DNA of 64,000 nucleotides from Triadica sebifera (Eukaryota; Streptophyta; Magnoliopsida; Malpighiales; Euphorbiaceae): positions 7,515,501 through 7,579,500 of the forward strand of contig CM042911.1 of assembly GCA_023653625.1 (NCBI GenBank). Direction: 5' to 3'. The number at the start of each line of letters is the position of its first letter. Positions within the stretch are counted from its first letter, which is position 1. The notes beneath the pieces are model-generated. The model saw nothing but the letters and a program-made list of their open reading frames with translations. It ran no database searches and had not been told where the DNA came from. The translations under genes and the position numbers were made by a program. Below, piece by piece: positions 38,301 through 49,904 of the stretch.

Positions 38301-39677
38301 TGGAAGTCTCAAGGATGCTGCCAAAAGCATTGGCGGTGAGCTCCATCTCACGTGTTCAATTGTTGATGCTAAAAATGGAAATAAATGCGTGGATCCACTT
38401 TCTCTTTTTTATTAAAAAATCAATATTTTCATGTAAAATCATTTTCCTTTATTTAATAAAACTCAGTTATTCCAGGCCGTGAGGAACTGATGGTGCTTAG
38501 CTACTGCTTTTATGCTTGCATGTGAAATTGTCTCGCTAATTTATTTAGAAGAATCCGTAATTAAACTTTTGAGTTTCTTGCCGTTTCTTTAGTTTGCCCC
38601 ACAACACTGAAAAGGATATGCAGACAACATGGGATCTCTAGATGGCCATCCAGAAAGATAAATAAGGTGAATCGCTCATTAAGGAAAATACAGACTGTGC
38701 TTGACTCTGTTCAGGGAGTGGAAGGAGGACTGATATTTGATCCGACCACTGGGGGATTTGTGGCAGCAAGCTCCATCATCCAAGAACATGATAATCGAAA
38801 AAAATTTCTATCTCCTGACAAAAACTTTCCTGCTAGAAATTCTGAATCTGCCTCTGAAGATGCTGTTTCTGTACCTCCAGCTCCTTGTAATGATGGCAAT
38901 AATTCTACAGTTAAAGTCGAAGAGGATGACTGCTGTGTGGATGTCTATGGGGGTTTTATGAAAGCTAGCATTCCCATGGTTGATTGTAGTGAAGAATCCA
39001 AGTCTTTTGCAACGGAAGCTGGACTAGTCCAGAAAGCTAGCGTTGGCTCTGGACCTTGGGCTTATCGGGAAAATCCCTCTACAGTTACAAAAGGAGGCTA
39101 TTCGTGTCTGAACAAAGATAGCTTGAAATTGGAGAATTTGAATGCCCATTTTATGTCTCAAAGGTCATGTTCATTGCCTGTTGCTAATGAATTGGATACC
39201 AAAATGCAGATTGATGATGGAACATTGGAACATAATCAGCCTACTTGTTCAAGCATGACAGACTCTTCAAATGGCTCTGGTTCATTTATTCATGGTAGTA
39301 CATCAAGCTCACCAAGCTTTGAGGAGGGAAAGAATTTAAAAGTGAAAACAAGCAGTGATGATATTGGATCAAAAATTACTGTAAAAGCCACGTATAAAGA
39401 AGACAAAGTTAGGTTCAAGTTTGAACCATCTGCAGGGTGTTTCCAATTGTATGAAGAAGTTTCAAAAAGGTTCAAATTGCAATATGGAACATTCCAGCTC
39501 AACTATCTTGATGATGAAGACGAGTGGGTGATGCTTGTGAGCGACTCCGACTTGCAGGAGTGTGTTGACATATTGGATCTTGTTGGGAATCAAACTGTGA
39601 AATTCCTTGTTCGCGATATGCCTGCTTCTATGGGCAGCTCAGGCAGCAGTAATTGCTTTTTGGGAGGAAGCTCTTAA
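35373..39677 (+). CDS. NLP8: NIN-like protein (NLP8/9 type), RWP-RK transcription factor
   Basis: NLPs are nitrate-responsive transcription factors of the nucleus; NLP8 in Arabidopsis governs nitrate-promoted germination. Coding exons: 35373-36320, 37015-37059, 37244-37999, 38212-38335, 38593-39677 (stop TAA), all GT-AG, in phase, 985 residues (Arabidopsis NLP8 is about 950). The N-terminal conserved region (about 165-430) includes MLRALSMLKDSAGGG, ILAQVWVPMRRGDQY and SGLPLGLPGRVF. Ser180 (LKDS) aligns with the serine that CPK kinases phosphorylate in NLP7. The RWP-RK domain spans about 597-650, with RWPSRK at 641-646 completed across the exon 4/5 junction. A C-terminal PB1 domain (885-966) has the basic KITVKATYK start and the acidic YLDDEDEWVMLVSDSDLQEC motif. 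All expected domains are present and no lesion is seen. The NLP8/9 assignment rests on GDQYIMTTYEQPYLLD and overall layout; NLP9 is the alternative. The start is the first ATG with conserved coding after the leader. Confidence 0.93.
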
Positions 39678-40186
39678 GAGCTTGAGATGATGCTGAATGC
39701 ACAGGCTGTTATCGATTCTCGATCATGTTTTTGCCATTTTTGTTATTTATGGTTTATACTTCATGAAAGTTGTATTACTATGAAGGTTAAACAGGGAGTG
39801 TGGAATGGCCAAAACTTCTCTGCAGCGGTTTTTTCCTCAAAATTTTTACTGAACCAATAGCAGAGTGAGGCATCACCTTTCTTCGGGTTGAACATACAGC
39901 CACAGTTCAGAACTATGAGCTGAACAGTCCGAAGTGCAGCTTTTTCTGAGTGGTGAGATTTCCTGGTTGGGGGGTGGTGTGTGTGGGGGAGGAATTGAAA
40001 AGGTGAACATATATTTGGTAGCACATTAGATGGTAGATTTATACGTTTGTATATTGTAGGCTGTAGTAAAAAAAATACTGTAGGTGTAGAAACGCTCAAG
40101 GGCACTGTGTCCAATGTTCTGCAGTCCCATAGTCTCAGTCTGTACAGTAATTTACTTATTAAATTGAGAAAATAGAAATTTTTTTA

Positions 40187-40500
40187 GAGCGGTTTATGTC
40201 AGCTAAGTTGGACTAAACATCCCCTTGAAAACCCAAGTGGCTGGAAGGGGAATGGAACCTCTGTTAAACGATACCCATATCATTTCTCCAAGCTAGAATT
40301 TGAAATCTCTCCGATTCACCTCAATACTGACCGTTAGATTAGTAGGTCATTGGCAAGTTGGTCTAAATTTGATTGGTTCAAGCTTCTCCAGTAAATGAGA
40401 CTATTTTGTTGGAAAAGACACGAGTTGAAACCACAAGTTCCACACTTCCACTTGTACATAAGGTTAATTGATCGGTAACCTGAACCTAAACAAGAATTGG
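40187..40500 (+). mobile_element. Possible tRNA-derived SINE, perhaps dimeric
   Basis: Two successive units each have a pol III-like pair of boxes. Unit 1: TCAGCTAAGTTGGAC (A-box-like, about 40199) and GAATTTGAAATCTCTCC (B-box-like, about 40298). Unit 2: TTGGCAAGTTGGTCTAAA (about 40350) and GAGTTGAAACC (about 40421). The wording resembles tRNA-like heads (AGCTCAGTTGG ... GGTTCGAATC). There is no clear tail or target-site duplication, so this is tentative. Confidence 0.35.
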
Positions 40501-41527
40501 TGTTTATAGTTCTCCTTATGCAATGAAAAGGACAATTTCCATGTAAAAATCAGAAGTTGGTTTGCGAATTTAATACTTTAATAATTATATTTTATCAAAA
40601 TATAACTTTTAATAATGTCCATGTATAATAAAATATGAAAAAAAAAACTTTCATTAAACTTGTTCCATTAAATTTCAAAATTTATCTCACCCCAGGTTCG
40701 AGCGCACACATTTTATTATCGGCCCAATTTTCTGGCCAGATGTTGGTTTATTGGTCGAACAGATGCAAATTTGAACTTTTCTTTTGAACAGGAAAAGTAA
40801 ATATTCATTTGATTACTAGGCTAGACCCATAAGATTGTAATATTTTTATGGATGGAGGGTGAGCTACATGTTTCAAGCCATGGATGGATCTAAGGTTTCT
40901 CAAAAAAAATTTCTAGTCACTTTTAGTTTATATATTTTATATAGTAAGTTATTGAAAAATATAAAGAGAGAGATTACTTTTTAGTTTTTTTTTTCATTTT
41001 TTAATGATAATTTCGTTACTTATATTGAAAAAGGTATTCAATAGTGTCAATAATGAAAAAATATATAAATATATCAAAATATTAGTACTCAAAAAAAATA
41101 ATTGTAATAATTTAAAATTTATATTATTATATTATTATTAATATGAAGTTTTTTTTGTCGTTTGCCAGAATATATATGAATATTCGAAATTTTGTATTTT
41201 TATACATCAGTTGTCTTTAATTTTTTTAATTTATTATTTATTAAATTAAGTTTGACTCTTCTAAAAATAAATTTTTGATCCGTCCTTGGCCTATCATAAT
41301 TCTCAAATCAATAAAGAGTCGTGATACTAGTGTTGTAGACCTCAAGTATTTATTAATTGTTTTAAATTCAATAATCTCCCTCTCAAAAATTACTTTTGTG
41401 AATATGTAATATTTGACTGACTTGATCTCACATCTGAATTTCTCTCTGTGAAGTTTTGAGGAGAAAAGTAATTGTATGTTATATTGCTTTCACTTGAATC
41501 TTGTACAATTGAGTAGCTATATGTTTA

Positions 41528-41923
41528 GAGCATCTCTAATAGTATTTTTTTAAAGAACATTTTTAATATAATGAAGAACATTTCTAGCATAATGAAAAAC
41601 ATCTCTAAATATAGAGTACAATTTTTTTTATATTTTTACTCTTCATTTTGCTTTATTCCATATAAATTAATATTTATAAAAAAGTAAATGATTTTTATTA
41701 TAAGAAAAAAAATATTTTTAAATAAATGCACTAATAAAAAGATAGAATATATATAAAAAGTATAAGTACATGAATTACAATTAGAATAAAAAATAAATAG
41801 GGAATTAAACTCATTCTCTACTCTATAATTTAAAGATAAAAAATCTATTAGAATTATTTTTTTTATTATATAACTCTTTAAAATAATGAGTTTGATTTAA
41901 ATAGTTAGTCTATTGAAATACTC
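41528..41923 (+). mobile_element. GAGCATC-type MITE (PIF/Harbinger-like), TSD TTA
   Basis: The left end is GAGCATCTCTAATAG and the right end, reversed, is GAGTATTTCAATAG; both are flanked by TTA (41525-41527, 41924-41926). GAGCATCTCCAATAG ends and a 3-bp TTA/TAA duplication are typical of Tourist-like elements. The core is AT-rich and non-coding. A diverged inverted copy lies at 8345-8693. Confidence 0.7.
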
Positions 41924-42423
41924 TTATATATGTAAGGTATAGATATACACCGGAACAAATATTCACAAGAAAATAGGGATGGATAAATTCTACGAGGAAC
42001 ACTCGCTACGACACAATAACTGCCACAGCATGACGTAGCAAATAGGAATGTGCCAAGACGCTTACAGTGAAAAAAGTTGAATGGCTTAATTTAGAGAAAA
42101 ATAAAAATCTGAGAATTTAATCTAAATAAGTAAAATTTGTATTAGGTATATATATTTTCCCTTGGTGTGTGTCCATATGTAAAACTAATTAATTCATGTC
42201 TTTTATCATTCTTAGCAATTCTAATTAACATATGATTTTCAAAATAAAAGCAGTTTGATAGTGATTCCCATGATGGAAACCAATTACAAACAAAATAATT
42301 TAAAAAGAGAAAAATTAAATAGAATTAAGGAGGAAAAGGTTGATAAAAATGTCTAAATTCTTGTAAGAGAACTATTAGACTTTATGAAATTGGGTCGCTC
42401 ATGTGGGTTTGATCCAGCTTAGA

Positions 42424-43588
42424 TTCAAATATTTTTATATATAAAATTATGGAAAAATATAACTTTTGGAAGAAAAAATAATAATTTCATAAGTTACAAA
42501 ACGTAACTTTCATCAAAATTTTTTTTCTGAAATTCGGAAATTTTCTATAAAGAAATTTCTCAATCTTTATACAATCACAAGTGAATCAAGGCGTTTGTAC
42601 AGTGGAATTGAATCGAGTTCTAGTAATTTGATTTCGTCTAAAACATTGAAAACACACGATTTACGCTTAACAAGTAAGTTTTCACTGCTCAAAAATTCTT
42701 ACATTGGTATCAGAGCACGATTTGTGCATTTTTGTGCTTAAAATCATGATTGTGATGATTGTTTGAGAAATTAACTATAAAAATTCGAAATTTCTTCAAT
42801 TTTTATAAAATTAATTCTTCAGTTTTATAGTTCAAATTTGGTATCTTGGAAAGTTCTCATTACAAGTTTTCTAACGAGTATTTTTGTATAATTTTCTGAT
42901 AAGTGGTTGAATTTTTATGATTTTTCAAAATTTCTAAGTAATTTTTTTTGAAAATTGTTATTAAAACAATTTTCACTCCCGAATGTCGTATGTTTTATTC
43001 AAACACGACCAAAATAATGTTAAAATGGAATAAAAATAGTCTTAGTGGTTTTAAAAACGTAAAAAAATGTGTAAAATTTAAAAGACGGGTGCAAAACAAC
43101 CTCCGGAAGGCAGCGCATGTAGTACACACGCCACCTCCACGCGTCACGTGCTGACAGTTGGCGTGAAGCAGTTGATTGACGGTTAGTCCACGTGTCGTGA
43201 CACGGGACACATTCGGCCACATGGATTCCTCTGGTTGGTCCACGAAACGCTGAGGTGTCGATGATGGGGCAAAGGGGGGTGTGTGTACACATGGCAGCGT
43301 GTGGGGGATGTTAATTCGGCGCGTGGGGGCGTAAACAAGTATTTTTGGTCCAAATTTTTTTAAAATTCTCAATTTAATTTTAAAAAAATAATCTTATAAA
43401 TTACAAAATGTAACTTTTATCAAAAAATTTTCTCTTAAATTTGAAAATTCTCGATAAATAAATTTTTTCATCTTAATACAATCACAAGCGAATCAAGACA
43501 CTGTAGAATCGAATCGGATTTTAGTAATTTGACTCCACCTAAAGTATTGAAACACACCATGTACGCTCAACAAATAAATTTTTACACA
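42424..43588 (+). mobile_element. Short non-autonomous LTR retrotransposon (TRIM/LARD-like)
   Basis: Two related direct repeats, about 42424-42703 and 43347-43588, share CAATCACAAG(T/C)GAATCAAG, TAGTAATTTGA and ATTACAAAA(T/C)GTAAC in order. TGGTATCAGAGC at 42705-42716, directly after the first repeat, is the primer-binding site for initiator-Met tRNA. The 640-bp interior has no gag or pol, and includes a GC-rich stretch (43085-43340). The right repeat ends TTTACACA at 43588, about 17 bp short of the left one, and abuts the UGT pseudogene. The outer left border is approximate and no duplication was found. Confidence 0.7.
42705..42716 (+). other. Primer-binding site (initiator-Met tRNA)
   Basis: TGGTATCAGAGC, complementary to the 3' end of plant initiator-Met tRNA, directly follows the left LTR-like repeat (ending CTTACA). 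Confidence 0.8.
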
Positions 43589-45075
43589 CTATCCTCTGCC
43601 AGCTGCTTCTGTTCAGAGGCTTTCTGCTTCATTTGGTTGCCCTTTTCTCCATCCATTAACTCTATCATGAGCTCTTTGACTTCATCTCTCTTAACATCAT
43701 CGTTAATCTCCATGCCTATGCCCATTCTGTGCAGCAGTATCAACAATTAGTCTGCTGCTCCGCAAAGAATGGCCAACAAATCATAGGCACCCCTCCGCCG
43801 CATATACTTTCGAGTGTAGAATTCCACCCACTGTGTGTTAAGAATCCTCCTATGGATGAGTGGCTTAGTACTTGTTCCTGAGGGCACCAGCTTGCTAATA
43901 GAAGACCTCTTCCTTCCGTCACCTTCTCAAACTCCGGCAGCTTTGCGAAGTCCCCGGCCACCAGGTCAGGCCTGATGACCCACAGAAAGGGTTTGTTGCT
44001 ATTAGCCAGTCCCCACGCAAACTCCACCAATTGATCACTTGTCAATACAGTAATGCTTCCAAAATTCACATAAACTACAGACTCGGGTTTCTTTGTGTTC
44101 AGCCATTGAAGACATTCTGATTCTTCTTTCCATAAATTGGACCCGATCAATTTCAATTGATCATCTTTGACGTTGTTAAGCTGAAGTTGAAGAGGTCCAA
44201 TCGAGTACACAGGAGGCAGTAGTGAGGAAAGAGCAGGTAAAGATTGATGCTCTAATGCATCAAAAGTATTCAAGATGATAACAGATGCATTTTTAGCCCT
44301 TTTTGTTTCTGAAATCACAAAATTCAGCATAATATCATCAGGATCTGTGGTTCTAATAAAACTAGGCAGATCTCTCAAACGGATACCTTTCATGCCCGGA
44401 ATCCAATATATAACAGTATCTAAATACCCATTTTTCAAGAAGCTCTCATCTGCAATTCGAAACAAGCAAAAGATTAACATCGAGAACACCTGATTTTTGA
44501 ACTATTCCTTTAAAATTAATTATTTGGATCATAGAAAATAAGAGGAAAAGTGAAAAACACCTTTGAGAGGTGTGAGATCCTTGTCGACTAACTGTTGAAA
44601 GTGAAGATAAGCAAGAAAACCACAGCCGCTAATAGTCCAAAAGAGAGCAATAGGAATACCCAATTCCTGAGCAGCATCAACAGTGAAGCTCATGGATCCA
44701 TCAGAAACTATGCAAGTTACAGGCGGAACATTGGAAGAAGCAATCTTATTAAGCGTCTCAACAACATTTCTAAAAGGAGATAAGCAGTTTTATCTGGTGG
44801 ATTTGCAGAGAGATGGTATATCCTGAGTGACATCGTTGTCCATCTGAGGAATCCATCAGGGATGGTGCGGAACTGAAAAAAGGAAGGCCATTTAGACAAT
44901 CAAGGCCTCGAGATTTCAGCAGACGTTTATGGTTGTACTCTGTGTAAATGAAGGTTACATGAAAGCCTTTGTGGTGAAGGAGTTAGGCTAGTTTTAGCAT
45001 TGGGCCGATGTGACCTTGAGCTGGATAGGGTATGCATACAACATGAAGCTTCTTAAGAAACTCCATGGAACCCAT
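43589..45075 (-). pseudogene. UGT85A: UDP-glycosyltransferase, UGT85A type, disrupted
   Basis: UGT85 enzymes transfer glucose from UDP-glucose to small molecules in the cytosol. Exon 1 is 45075-44561, exon 2 44449 to the break at 43589, with a normal GT-AG intron at the usual UGT85 site. Exon 1 carries HVVCIPYPAQGHIGPMLKLA with the catalytic His of the QGH region. Exon 2 carries WCPQEQVLSHSSIGGFLTHS, the start of the 44-residue PSPG box, ending EQQTNC. Lesions: a stop after MLKLA; a 1-base loss after TIPDG; a stop after SLCKSTR; a CGA-to-TGA stop right after EQQTNC; a lost G in the TEWG codon run. Reading then continues (MEINDDVKRDEVKELMIELM) until 43589, where the short LTR element begins. 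The last 30 or so residues are missing and were not found beyond that element. It is a pseudogene; truncated products are conceivable but would lack activity. Confidence 0.9.
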
Positions 45076-46849
45076 TTTAACGTTTTCTCTTATCTCTATG
45101 GCAAAATGGAATTTCCAATCATATATATATATATATATATATATATTACTTAGAGTTCACATTATTTATCCATAAATTTATATTTTCACCTCCTATGATA
45201 GATAAGGAGAATGTAAAAGTTAACTTATTACATATATTGTTTTTTATTTAAATAATTAATTGAAGTGAGTTTACACTTATGTTAGTCTAATTTTTAAAAA
45301 TTTTAAAAATGATAAAATAATACTATAAAAAACTCCCAAATAAAAATATAGAAACTCAATCATGTAAAGTTTGACAAATAAGAGGTAAAATTCTTAATTT
45401 TGTTTATTAGTTTTCAAGCAAAACAACCCAAATACAATTAGAAACTTAAAAAATGAGTAACTTAATTATATTACGGAATTAATTAATTTTTCATACTTTT
45501 TACTATTAATACTTTTTATACTTTTTACTATTAATAAATTAATAAACACCGAGATAAAATTCTTAATTTACCTATTATTTTAGTTAATCTCATTACTTTT
45601 TATATTTAGTGTTATAATTTGAATTTGTTAACTTTATAGTATAACTATTGTAAAAGGATCATATGATTATATTTATATAGCTTATATTATTATTTATTTA
45701 GTGCTAGATTTAGCTGCTTACAAAAATTCATAAAATTTTGAAAGGTTGAGGTCATGTAACTTATTATATAAAATACATTTTTTTATTCAGTCCAATGTCT
45801 ATAATTTATTTTTTAACTATTTTGTGAAATTGATCATAGTTCAAACATAGACAATTTTGTGAAAGCAATTTTAAAGTTTTATATTGTAAAATTAAAGAAT
45901 TAGATGTGTTTAACTAGTAATTACAAATATCAATATCTAGAGTAGTTAAGTATTCTCTTATTGAAGTATTAATCTTGGCTATAAATAGAGGGCAACTAAT
46001 TATGATGGTTATATAAAATGCATTTTTTTTACCAATTATTGTTGACTTGCTAGTGTATAAAATGCATGTTTTTGTTCCAACTAAATTGATTAAAACGAAA
46101 ATTTTTGTTAATTATCTTTTAAATAATTAAATGTTTTCACAATTATTAAAACTTATATTTTATTTTATAGATATAATAAAGCAATTAATTTTAAAATATT
46201 ATTATTTTTATAAAAAATGATAACAAAGCCATCAAATATACCACCAAATGATTTCATAACAAATTAGAGTTATAAGCGAATCAAATGTCTCATAAACTAT
46301 TAGGAACTCGACTTGATAAAACATCGTTTAAACTTGTTTATCGAGGCTTATTAAAAAAAAGAACTAAACTCAAGTTTTAAAATGTTCGGCTGGTTAGCTC
46401 ATGAGCCGATTTGCTAATACACTCATAAGCTAGCTCGAAAATTATAAAACTAACATTTAATTTACATTTTTTACATTTTTACTCATAATAAATGTAGAAA
46501 AATCTAATTAAACTTATTTATTAGATTGAAATTATAGATTTTAGTGTAAATATATATTTTTTAAAATATATAATTTATTTTTTAATGAATTGATGAATAT
46601 ATTAATTTATAAATAATATTTATTAAGACATTAATTAGCCATGATTAATAAAATCAACTACCACTTCCTATATTTGCATTAAATAAATATTAATTTCATT
46701 TCAAAATATTACATTGATTACCATTTACGTCAATTCTATACAATATAATAAATATTATTAAATACAAACAAATCAAGGTCTGATCCATTTTTATGATGAA
46801 ACTACATTGTGAAAATGTAATTTATCCAGAAGTGGAAGAAGAACTTGAA
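45076..46849. other. AT-rich spacer with (AT)n
   Basis: (AT)n at 45121-45147 is just upstream of the UGT start. The rest is AT-rich with no gene or structured element recognised. Confidence 0.45.
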
Positions 46850-47175
46850 CTATGAGTGGGTTGTGCGAAGAAGAAAATGACTCCACCATCTCCTATCGGA
46901 GAAGAAAATGACCCTTCCAACTCCTTCGCGCCGCAGCTGGTCCTCGACTTTTCTCACACTATATTTAAGGGAGTGTTCTCTTTATATTTGATTCTGAACA
47001 CCTATTTATTTTTCAAAGCTCTCTTGCCTTTTGGCAGCTTCACCAGTTTAAAAGTATTGTTCTCATGCAAAGATTTCATTTCATCTTGCATGGCTTCAAT
47101 CCATTTCTGTCTGTGTTCATCAGTCATTGCTTTTTCAAAGCTTTCTGGTTCTCCCCTATCAGTGAGTAACACATA

Positions 47176-48770
47176 CTAATTTTCTGGATATCTCGAAAAC
47201 GATTGTCTTGCTCTATTGCTCTTTCTCACAGGAACTGGAGAGTGCACAGGTGATGATTGATGATGAACATCATCATCTTCAGCATCATCTTCTGGATTGT
47301 CGATGGAAGCATTATTTTCTTCAGGCAGATCAACATGATCTTCATCCCCAACTTGTATTGACACCGGTATTAGATGAATCAATTCTAGATCTATTGAGTC
47401 ACCAATGGAATAAGAAACACCTTTCTTTGTCCCGACAATATCTTCAATGGTCTCATTTGCAACGAAAATAGCATCACGGCTTCTGACAAGTTTCTTCTCT
47501 ACTGGATCATAAAATTTGTAGTCAAACTGATATTTTCCATAGCCAATAAAAACACACTGTCGTGTTTTGACATCGAGCCTGAGCCTCTCATCTTTTGGAA
47601 TATGTATAAATGCTTTGCAACCAAATACCCGCAGATGATCATAGGAAACATCCTTTTCTGACCACGCTTTCTCTGGAACATCCAGCTTTAGAGGGATACA
47701 AGGTGAAAGATTTAACACGTACATATCCGTGAGTAAAGCTCCACCCCAAAAATTTTTAGGTAACTTTGCATGTGAGAGTAAACATCTGACTCTCTCCATC
47801 AAAGTTCTATTCATCCTCTCAGCCATGTCATTCAACTGCGGTGTTTTTGGAGGCATTGTCTGATGTCGAATACCATATTATTTGCAGTAGGCATCAAATG
47901 GTCCAATGTATTCTCCACCGTTATCTGTCCGGATGCATTTTAATTTCTTCCCAGTTTGTCTCTCAACTGAGGCATGAAATTCTTTAAAGACATTTAACAC
48001 CTAATCTTTTATCTTTAAAGTATACACTCATGTCTTCCTTGAATGATCATCAATGAAAGTCACAAAGTACTGAGCACCACCTAGTGACTTTGGCATTGGC
48101 CCACATAAATCTGAATGAATTAGATCTAACACATTCTTCATTCTGGAAGGAGGGGAACTCTTGAAAGCAACTATTTTTTGTTTTCCTTCTAAACAGTCAT
48201 CACATTTCTCCAAATGCACTTCATCCATCCCGGGCAACATCTTCCTTCTGACAATGGTAGTCATCCATTTCTTACTCATGTGGCCGAGTCGTCTGTGCCA
48301 TAATTCAATAGCACTGTCTTTCTCCATAGCACCCACAGTGTCATTGGAGAGCTTTGCATGCATCACATACAAGGTAGCATGCCTTATGCCTCTAGCCACC
48401 ACCATGGAACCTTTGGTAAGCTTTCATTGGTTATTTGAGAAGGTACTGCAGAAACCTGCATCATCGAGTTTTCCTGTAGAGATCAAATTCAGACAAATAT
48501 CTGAAATATGTCTGACATCTCTCAGGACTAATCTGGTACCATTCACAGTCTCCAGACAAACATCTCATCTGCCAACAACTTTTGACAAATTATCATTTCC
48601 CATCTTCACAGCGCCAAAATTTCCTGTTGTATAAGATGAGAAGAATTCATTCCGAGACATGACATAAATAGTAACGCCACTATCAATTACCCAACTGGTC
48701 TCGTGGGATGTTAAATTGATAGTATCATCACAAATAGGAGATCCTTCATTTTGCTTCTCCATATGTGGTA
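47176..48770 (-). pseudogene. Copia A gag-pol remnant: protease and integrase
   Basis: Order on the minus strand: a short gag start (ATG-led MISLNGINYHIWRSKMKDLL, about 48800-48740) fused directly to protease (TSWVIDSGVTIYVMS, active-site DSG at about 48690), showing that most of gag including its zinc knuckle is deleted. Next the integrase zinc-binding domain (WHRRLGHMS ... CDDCLEGKQ, 48405-48160) and core (IHSDLCGP; RTDNGGEY near 47925; then TPQLNDMAERMNRTLMERVR). The integrase C-terminus (FGCKAFIHIPKDERLRLDVK) and an acidic linker follow; the ORF stops at 47176 right after SRYPEN. Further stops separate the ORFs at 47857-48030. Confidence 0.85.
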
Positions 48771-48934
48771 ATTTATACCATTTAAGCTGATCATCTTGGT
48801 GCCTTTTGTCTTCATTTAAAAAAAAATGAGACTCCTTCAGCTGATAGTAAACTAATAAAATCTTTTATGATGTGAAAGATCAGTCAATACTGCAACCACA
48901 AAGCATACTAAGAATTTTATAAGACTGACATACT

Positions 48935-48948
48935 GGCTCTGATACCAC
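48935..48948 (-). other. Primer-binding site of copia A
   Basis: GTGGTATCAGAGCC on the minus strand, next to the LTR end, complementary to initiator-Met tRNA. Confidence 0.85.
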
Positions 48949-48949
48949 T

Positions 48950-49538
48950 TGTTGGGCACAGCGGATAAAATAACACAAATAAATATGAAATAAAATAATC
49001 AGCAAAAAATAACACCGACAATTTAACGTGGTTCATCCTTTAATTTGAGTTACGTCCATGGACAACACATCAAATATTTTTCTTCCACTAATAAAAAATT
49101 AATGGGTACAAAAAGAGAGTCTTCCCTAGACACATGCTAGAGGTAATACAATAACTTTGAGATAAATCCAAAAATAGTGGAACACAAGTGTTTCCCAAAA
49201 ATCTTCCAAAATATTTTCTTCACTATTTTTGTTACTCCCTATTTTTTGGAAAAAATTCCAAAAATCTAAGTCTCTCTCAAATTCTCTCAAATGAAGTGAG
49301 ATTGTTGTAATTCAAATGAAAGGAAATCTGCCTATTTATAGAAAAAATATTCAGTGAACACAAATAAAAAAATTCAAAAATATTGGCTGGAGGAATTCAA
49401 TTCGAAATTAAATTGTTGGCTGGAGGAATTCAATTCGAAATTGAATTTCTGCAACATTTGACTTTTCTTTTATATGTGGTGGGACCCACATATGGAGGGA
49501 TCCACACTAAATTTATTCAAAAAATTCGGCTACCAACA
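48950..49538 (-). repeat. 5' LTR of copia A
   Basis: On the minus strand it starts TGTTGGTAGCCG and ends GTGCCCAACA, 589 bp. A TATA box (TATAAATAGG, plus coordinates 49331-49340) lies mid-LTR. AATTCAATTCGAAATTAAA-type phrases are duplicated in tandem near 49395-49445. Confidence 0.85.
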
Positions 49539-49904
49539 TTAGGACACTATCCATCATAGTATCCAAAAGAATTACATTTGGCATACATTGCATACCATCT
49601 GAAAATATAACAGCAACACAACCCTCATAGAACCAATCAATCTCTTTCTTCCACACAAAGATAACATGATAAACTATTTGTTATGCTTTGAAAAAAGAAA
49701 GCACATTGGAATTTCTAGGGGCAACAAGAAAATGCACAAAGATTTATGGAGAAAGAAAATTCATAGGATAATACTCGTGTATGACCCAACTAGTTCTATC
49801 AAATCTAGGCCAATGTCTTCCAAATTCATGAAAAACTAGAATTATCTTCGGGCCAATACATAATATCATTCTTTATATAATCTCACAATGCATATCTATG
49901 TCTT

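Larger units (their letters stand above)
39678..42423. other. NLP 3' UTR and downstream spacer
   Basis: The first 450 bases are less AT-rich and probably 3' UTR, though no polyadenylation signal is decisive. Beyond it lie a SINE-like segment and a MITE (listed separately) in AT-rich sequence; no gene is seen. Confidence 0.45.
46850..49538 (-). mobile_element. Ty1/copia retrotransposon, internally deleted and 3'-truncated (copia A)
   Basis: Read on the minus strand: 5' LTR (49538-48950), PBS, a trace of gag, protease, integrase, then the linker to reverse transcriptase, after which homology ends near 46950. The RT and RNase H domains, PPT and 3' LTR are missing. The last bases (46850-46950) are in an unrelated frame, reading GDGGVIFFFAQ. 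The copy is non-functional. Confidence 0.85.

Noticed and set aside
38077..38346. 89-codon minus-strand ORF over NLP exon 4
   Set aside because: It is antisense to the RWP-RK exon and spans its intron border.
42995..43372. Overlapping ORFs of 125 and 90 codons
   Set aside because: They come from the GC-rich leader of a non-autonomous LTR element and have no motif.
48161..48634. 157-codon plus-strand ORF
   Set aside because: It is antisense to the copia A integrase, whose zinc-binding motifs are plain on the minus strand.
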